This document shows positions 50,801 through 59,800 of a DNA stretch of 64,000 nt, one piece after another (the first letter of the stretch is position 1; the number at the start of each line of letters is the position of its first letter). Below the pieces are notes generated by a model. That model searched no databases. It was given only the letters and a program-made list of their open reading frames with translations, and was not told the DNA's origin. The stretch comes from Siphonodentalium dalli. Its lineage: Eukaryota > Mollusca > Scaphopoda > Gadilida > Siphonodentaliidae. Location: positions 155,177,043 through 155,241,042 of the forward strand of contig CP136069.1 of the NCBI GenBank assembly GCA_032622095.1, read 5' to 3'. A program made the translations under genes and the position numbers.

Positions 50801-53800
50801 AAGGTTTCCCATATGATTTCCAACTATACACCATTCAAGACAAAACGTTCCCAACTCTGCTACTCATGAGTAGCTTCATTTGCACCCTCTTGGGTTGGTA
50901 TATCGTGCAAAGTTTTGGACTGGTTGAAAAATTTCAACCTAACGCTCCATCCCGGCCAAAAATGTAAAACTGAAAACAAATGTGGTTGGAAAATTTGCAA
51001 CTTAATTAGCCATGGCAGTTAAAACGTTTGGCTGACAGTAGGAAAATGTTCTATTCTTGGCCAAGAGCGACGTAATTTACAACACATGTTTGTTGGAACA
51101 TTAACCCTTCCACTAGGTGAGCTGTGGTGGTTCAGCATTAAAGGTCACGTGCCAGTGCATTTTCTTATATATGCGAGTCTCCAAGAGGGAGCCCAGCATA
51201 TATCAAAGAATGCATGGTTTACAAGGTCAAGGTAAATATCATTAGGCCAATGCATTCTCTTATATATACGAGGCTCGCATATATAAGAGAATGCATTGGC
51301 ACAGGGATTTTGCAAAATTTCAGGAAGCTCCAGTCACGCAAGGGTTAAACAGTCAGAATACTCTGCTAACGGTCTAATGTTTAGTAGTCAAGTTTCTACA
51401 AAACGGATAAATAACAAGTAACCAAAAACTCGATCATGATAAAACAAATCTCAAACATAATGTAGATTATGTAGTAGTCAAGCGGGGGTTTCTACAAAAC
51501 GGATAAATAACAAGTAATCATAAACTCGATAGTGATAAAACAAATCTCAAACAGAATGTAGTAGTCAAGCGGGGGTTTCTACCAAACGGATAAATAACAG
51601 GTAACCAAAAACTCGATCGTGATAAAACAAATCTCAAACATAATGTAGTAGTCAAGCGGGGGTTTCTACCAAACGGATAAATAACAGGTAATCAAAAACT
51701 CGATCGTGACAAAACAAATCTCAAACAGAATGTAGTAAAGAGGGGGTTTCTACAAAACGGATAAATAACAGGTAATCAAAAACTCGATCGTGATAAAACA
51801 AATCTCAAACAGAATGTAGTAGTCAAGCGGGGGTTTCTACAAAATGGATAAATAGCAAGTAACCAAAAACTCAAACAGAATTAAAAACAAAAAACAATAC
51901 ATACAAAGCAAATAAATAAAATGTCACAACAGCTACCACACAGCACTATTATTCTGCATATCACTATCATTGCCCTTTTCATATTATGCCAAAGAACGTG
52001 GTCTATGCGAGAAGGATTATCACTGTCCTCGAAATATAATCAACCAACTAAACTGATCCTATTTAATTACAGTTTGCCGTCCCATCCCAGGTAACACGCT
52101 ACCAACACACATGGTACGTGGTGCCGCCTCTGGGAGAGAAACATCACGTCGTTAGGGTGAGTAGCACAACATGCTTTAAAGGTACACAATCCTATTCGAT
52201 GGTCATGGTATCACCAGATTCCAACAACAACATTTCTTCAAAGGTAGCTTTCGTTATCAGAATCGATTTAATGAACAAAAAATAATACTAACCACAGTGA
52301 GAGTATGTCAACTCTAGAATAACATTTTCTAAAACGTGTTATATATCAACATTTTGTTCAATTCAATTTGGTATCAAGACTATGTCAGTTGGTCAAAAAT
52401 AACAGGTTTCAATAATTAATATCTGATAGCTCTGCGCTATGATAGGTGGGTTCCTTGAATCTAATATTGTTTACCCCCCGAAGCCACAGAAATATAAATT
52501 ATGGATTGTTAATTCGGATTGTGTATCTTGAATATACAACATTGCTGTGGCAACACTCTCTCAGCAGAAGTGACACAATGTTCCCAATTATTTAGGCGAG
52601 AAACATGTCGTTTGGGTGAGTAGGATGCCGTTGTCATAACAGCACGATATATACACACATGGCACGTGGTTCTGCCTAGCTACGAGTAATTATCATCACA
52701 CTGCCATTATTCATTTGTCGTTACTATCCATGGAAACACAGCAGCAGCGCAATATTGCATGGTAACCGCTACCATGCACCCCTGGGATACAAAAACACGT
52801 CGACACGTAGTCGTCAGGGTGAGTAAACTGCCGTTGCCATGCTAGCAGTATATATTGTAATAGAACTGGATGACAGGTAACTTTCCCCAGGGTGCAATAC
52901 AAAAAAACTGGATTCATATTTATAGTGGTATGATACAAGGCCTCCAAAAATAGAAATATGACCTATCAGTGAAGAGAAACAGAGCCTTGTTCATATGGTA
53001 TTGATAATAAATCATGTTCAGTTATAACTGAATTCAGGTAAAGTATCGTTTTCGGGAACCGAGTGCGTTGGTTCCAATTCCGGGTTTTGTAAGACGTTTT
53101 ACCAATGGGAAACTCAGAGTGAACAGAAGTTTAAGAGATTACTTCTAATGTTTTATCCTGACCAAAATGAACTCCCAATCTATTTAGATGTACACTCTCA
53201 AATATAATATCCCCGATTGCCATCAGTGCTACTAATACGATTGAGGGTTCACCCATTCTATCCTGCTTTTTATACAGAAGGCCATCCTTAATTTGCAAAG
53301 TTTCCCATTGAGCACAATAACCTTACAATATAAGGGGCTTCAGTTAGCTGATACCTACTGGGGCATTTATCATTTTCCCCTTTCTGCTTTATTAACCACC
53401 CAATATCAGGGTCATATAGTTGCATTAAAAAAAATTCAATGTGAGACCAACTATCAAACCAATTCGGCACCAATGCATGCGGAGACCTACCACAGACTGA
53501 ATCTGAGTCACCCGAAGACGGGTCGGTCTGGTCGCAGTCCACTGCACTTTCAGGGAATTCAAATTCCTCTGGGTTGGCCATATCAGTAGTGCCAACATCT
53601 GTTTCTGATCTGCACACAGCAGCCATGAGAACGATGAGACTGGTCCAAGGTAGATTGATTACAACCAGTTAGAACCATCTCATTCATCGTTGTTCCCTGA
53701 CTAACTGCAGAGCAACTGGACTGAGCTATCAATATTGGAACAACTTGGACAACCCCTATTTGTATATAATTTAGGTTCAATCCCACTCAACCATCTGTAT

Positions 53801-56800
53801 TAGAATGTTTAGTACTCGGATGGTGTTGAATATCCATGGCATACGTATCTATTAAAAAGTTAACCATCTAGCAATCATGCCGTCGCAATTGTCAATAAAT
53901 TATCTCTCTCTCTCTCTCTCTCTCTCAACTAGCGACTGAAAATGAGCAGGCAATCGAGCAACTGAATCTAATCAATTTACAGACCTGATATTAATTACTT
54001 TATCAACAGTACTGACACTACCCACATGTTCACCACACTTCAACCTAACTGGTTTCTTGTGCAGATTCAAAACTGAAAGAATAACGTTTTGTGATGCATC
54101 AGTAACTGACTTTGCCAGTATAACAAAGAGCTGGGTTTTGAATGACGAAAATCCATCGTTTGAGACGTCCATGGGCCATTTTGGTATGCAGCTGGGTTTC
54201 CCTGAAATGTCATCCTTTGAAATGACAATGATGGTCAGATCCAAGAAAACTATGAGTTTATGAAATAAGGGTTAGAGTTGGGTCCCCTTATACAAATCAA
54301 CAAGGTAGATAACTACACTTTCCATGTTAGGTAACTCAAACTGATTACAAAATATATATTACCCTGAACACAGAACTACTGGGAAAATTAAATAATTCTA
54401 CGATATATTGACGTCATCCTGTCGACGACGCCAATATGACTGGATGACAGGTAATTTCCCCAGGTGCAATACAAAAAACTTTGGATTCATATTTATAGTG
54501 GTTTGATACAATTGCTCCATGAATAGAAATACGACCTCTCAGTGGGTTCCGGTAAGATGTTTTACCATTGGGAAACACAGACTGCACCAAAGTTTAAGAG
54601 AGAAAAAACGGCTTTATATACCGCTGAATCCGGTGGCATTATGTGATAGAACAGGGCAACTGACGGATGAGAGCCAACCAACACACGGGACAACCGTGAT
54701 CTGCCCTGGTCGATCCGTGTGAACACCAAAACTTGTCATTTCAACGATAGCAGCAGAGAGGTAAGGATACCTCGAAAATGAGGAAAAGAATATAAGACTT
54801 GCATCTTATTACAATATTATACATGGTGCCGCTCCGAAAAAGGAGCATAACATGATATGTTAAGAATAGTCTAGCTACAGTTGCTATGACAACATACATG
54901 TATAATGGAATTGCACAGCCTATGTCAAAGCCTCATATTCCTTGTTATATTTATATTGCATTTCGGGTGTTAAAGGGGTACTGTCCACTAAATCCGGCCA
55001 CTTATGGGACCATATCCTTTTATACTCAACGGAATATATGCAACAAATGAATGAATGAGCCATGGATTAGTGGAAAATACACTCATGTGCTCTATGAACG
55101 ATGCAAACATGGTAATTATAACGAAAATGAGTTTATGGCTCATATACCATGTCTTTTACATCGTTCACATTGCACATAAGTGTATTTTCCACTCATCCTT
55201 TGCTCAAATTATTCATCTGTTGCATATATTCTATTGAGTATAACAGGAGATGGACCCACAAATGGCTGGATTTGGTGTAAGTCTCCCTTTAAGATAATTT
55301 ACATAATTTATATTCACCGACAACACTTATTGCTGCAATAAAAATTCACTGCTGTGACTTTGCAGTTTGAAGCGATCATACAAAAAGAGAACTTGGACAT
55401 TCTACACCATTTTATTCTGTACGTATGTGACAAACCATTCAAAGAAGCCAACGGAACAACGGCAGATATGGCTCGCAAAGGCAACCCCTGCTACCGGGTG
55501 TACATGACGTGGGCTCTCGGTGGAAAGGTTAGTACTGTATTCCGCCCATGGGCAATCTCGCATAGATCAATGCAAGTGTCCAGTGACGTCTCCTCGCGTC
55601 TGCGGTGTGGGAGATATGGAAGAATTGCAGGTTTGAGTAGACACCTTTCGCAAAATCACACTGTACGCGAGAACCTGTATGATGGTGCGTGTGGTGACAA
55701 AGTAAACGTGCGCGTGGTGCGATAATTGAATAATGGATACTTAAAGTAAAGTTTTTACTATATACCGTATATCATATTAATATTTATTTTTCCTGGGGTT
55801 CGGTAATACCTTATAGGCTGGTGGTCAGAGGATCAGACTATGAAGAGATTTGAAATGAAGGTTTCTTGGTCTCATTTTGTAGGATAAAATGTCGTGAGTC
55901 ACATATCCAAAATCCGCTAAAATCAGGCTTGAGCAAATTTTGTGCTGAAATAATAACATTAAATGCTGATCAACTGATATTTACTGAAAACTAATATTGT
56001 GCATTGTGTGGTAGCATACTCCAGTTGTAAAGTGCCGACCGAAGGAGATTGCACACAATTGTCTACTAATATGCCGGTTTGGTACCAGCATGAAGTCTTA
56101 CATAAAATGTGCGATTTACCATCTCTTCGATGGGGTGCTAATCTATTGCAGAAATAGTTATAATAAGCATTACGACAAACGTGTATACTGTTTATTATCA
56201 CAGAGAGTGTGGAAAATTCCATGTAACTAGTATTTATACGATAGGGGTGTGCACTTCATTTTCTGCATTACATTCAATAGTTAATCACCACTCCGAATGA
56301 AACTACCACACCCTGTTACTTCTTGTGTTCCATGCCCGAAATTATTATTTTTGGTCCGACTGCTGAATGCAGTCTAAGCAGAAAACCCGAACGTAAATCA
56401 TTGAGTTTAACTTGCGTTGCAGTGAGCAATAAGTAAATAATTCAGCTGTATCTATTTTAATGACATGGCTTGTAGTTGCGGCCATTTTGACAGCCATTTC
56501 ATGACCGCGATTGCATTATTATCTGTCCGTGTCACTCCATTCGATCCTATACTCTAAATTCACACAAACTATTACATATCGGATGAAGCAGTAAGACGTT
56601 CTGGTATCGCAGATTCTGGTTGTCGAAAAACCGACTTTCCATGGCCTGAAAAAGGGGTATTTTAAAAACCGCTGCACAATTTTTTGCTCAAAGCGGATTT
56701 TAGCGGGTTTTGGATATGTTATAAACGAGACATTCCTCCTTCAACTGAAACCAAAACAGAAAACCTTCATTACGAATATGTTCTGGGTAGTCCCATCCTT

Positions 56801-59800
56801 TCGGGTTTGACGACAGCCTATTAGCACTTAGTGATCACCATGGCGACCACATTAACCCTTTACCCAACAAACCGGCCAAAACCGGCCAAATAAAGCTTCA
56901 ACAGCCTAAAATATCTTCGGTCTGTCTCAATAGAACCATACAAATATGGATATCATTGGAACCGGCTCCTTGACCACATTGTGATAGTTACAGTTATGCC
57001 CTGTGCCAATGCATTCTCTTATATATGCGAGTCGACCATAGGTCGCCTCGCATATATAAGAGAATGCATTGGCCTAACAATTTTTTCTTCTTTTTTTAAC
57101 ACTTTTTACCATTTTTTCTTACATTCTTTAACAATTTTATAATTTTTAATGTGTTAAGCCAATGCATTCTCTTATATATGCGAGGCGACCTATGGTCGAC
57201 TCGCATATATAAGAGAATGCATTGGCACAGGGCCGTTCTGTTGGATAAAGGGTTAAGTCAAAGTTTATAGACCACATTTATTTCGCGAATGTGACTTCAT
57301 TTCCTTCCTTCTTATTCGAACAAGTGTACATTTCGCTAAAATAAAGGGTGGTGTACGGTGGATACCCTTTCCACACATATTCAAAATGGCCGCCGTCCAG
57401 ATGGGGTCAAGTAGGGTTCATATGCCATTTCTCAGCCTGTTGTCCGATGGTTTATTGTCAAATTCCACGTTCACTCTTATAGCCTTCGACAACGTGCTTT
57501 GGAATATCGTTCTATTTGTGTTTTTCTCTGTCTCTTAGCTCTGAGAGGGGTGGTCCTTTGCTCGGACGACCGGGTTTCTGCAATTCACCGTGTTTCCCCT
57601 TCCGGTGTCTGCGAACCCTTCTCTGTTTATACTGTCGGTTACCAAAATATATTTGAGTCATATCTAGCATTAACCAATATTCTCCTTCCAACCGAATTTC
57701 TTTGTGCCAATCTTGGGGAATTTCTGGGATGCCGACATCACTGGATTCCGATTCCATCCAGTCTGTTTCTGAACTGTGTGTCCAATAATCATAATATAAA
57801 GCTAAATACGATTCGGATTCGGGTTCACATTACTATCGATGTCGTGCGATCACTCTGAACCAATACTTGATTCATCATCATCAACACCATCGTTGTCACC
57901 AACAGCGACAATATGTTGATCCTAAATTACCACAGGCAAACTGTGTGCAAAGAAAATGCATAAACATGTGCAACTAGGAAGACCCAATGATTCATCATCA
58001 TCAGCATTATCATCATCATATTCATCATCATCATCGTTGGCACCAACAGCGGCACTATGTTCATCCTCAATTAGCACATGTAAACTTTGTGCAAAGAAAA
58101 TGCACAAACATATGCAAAAAAAAGTATACTCAAGGATTCATCGTCATCAGCATTATCATCATCATGATGTTCATCATAATTATAGTTGTCACCAACAGCA
58201 GTATGTTCATCCTCAATTAGCACATGCAAATAAAATGCACAAACATATACAGACGCAACCAAATCACAATCAAAATCATTTTCACCAGTTCTTATTGTAC
58301 TATATTAGAATATATTATACCAATATATTATTATTGTCGAGTTTATATACCTAAAATAAAAAGCATGTGGACATCTGCAGCCCTCTATTGATAAGTAAAC
58401 AATTTTGTGACCCTCGATTGATATATACACAATTGTGTGGCCCTCTGCAGCCCCCCCCCCCCTGCTTCGTCTGAGATTTCGTAATTTATATGTCTGGGGT
58501 CTAATACTAAACACAATTGTTAATGACGGGATGAAAGAAACGTCATAATTGATATGTAAACAGCTATGCTTGGTTTGACTAAGGTATAATATTAAACACA
58601 TCTTTTCTAATGACAGATGAAGGAAACTTGATACATAAACAGCTTTGCTTGGTCTGAGATTATGTATGAGATTATATATAAGAGTTCATTGTCCAATGTA
58701 GGTGAATTGGTGTTCATTGTTCACTGTAGGTGAATGTCACAACACAAAATGTCATGCTTTTCTCGGACTTTTGTCGAAATTTCATAATTGTAAGCGACGC
58801 AAAACAAAATCGCTCATTAATTCACTTAAATCGTGAAATTTCGAGTTGGTACCTTCACCCACACCGAAGTACATTATTATGGAACAGATAATAACTATTC
58901 CCCGTATTATTTTTCGACTTTATAAGGTTCCCTGTCAAAAGTTCCAAGTATTTGTACTGGAGGAATATTTTCTCTCCGGGTGTAACAAGCATTGTCCTTG
59001 GATATGTTCTCAAGTTAAGGTCAAATACACTTATTTTTTGGAGCATTTACGTTGGAGAAATATGTATGTTTGGTGGCATAGTGCAACAGACTGATATTGT
59101 GCAACAGACTGACTTGCTTCCATATCGGAATTTTATATCGTTATTCCGCCCGTACTCTTATTAGCTGCAGCAGAATTTTTCACCATGTACTATTATTCCA
59201 CCGTATGCTTAGTTGAGTCCAGAGAGTACGGGCGTTAGCCAGAAATGCCAGACATGCATTGGGAGTTTGGGATCAAATTCAGAACATGTTATTTTGTCAT
59301 ATGAGTTATCAACAATATTTCCAGCAACATGTTTACACATTCTTTGCCTGATCTGAGTCATGGCAGTATATCCTGCCTAATAATCTCAATTTTAAAATAA
59401 ACATACGGTCCTAAATGCACCACACAGAGTGACAAAAAATAACAAGAAACCCATAGTCAGAAATGGTAACGCCTCAAGATAATATTATTAGGCATATGCA
59501 AAATATATTGGAGCTTCAATGTAATGATTGTGAAACATGTGTATGTAGGTCACGGCTATGTAGTTGATTATATGTAAAACAAACAAAAATGTGTATGTGT
59601 GTATAGCATGCGCTGGGAGAGAAAGCATGTGAAAACATTGTTTAAATCGTACGTGCCAAACTAAAGTTATAATAATTTTTGAAATATTTACACACCATAT
59701 TTATGATCTGTTCACAAATGGCGCATAAGTTACAATTGGTTGAAAGGTTCATTGCCAAACATGCAACGGCCATTGGATTGATACAGAAATAACCACACAC

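Larger units (their letters stand above)
49247..52072 (+). other. MOXD1-like intron 3
   Basis: 2.8 kb. Contains two direct repeats (50248-50500), TTGGAAA-type motifs (50800-51010), a piggyBac-like MITE (51105-51344) and a minisatellite (51384-51875). About 49260-50230 has no recognised feature. Confidence 0.85.

Noticed and set aside
55528-55725. Extension of the exon 5 frame with SQNHTVRENLYDGACGDKVN
   Set aside because: The GTTAGT donor at 55528 and the match of exon 6 to the DBH family show that it is intron read-through.
57956-58354. Ser/His-rich frames at the TCA repeats
   Set aside because: Low-complexity translations of TCA runs with no splice-supported context.
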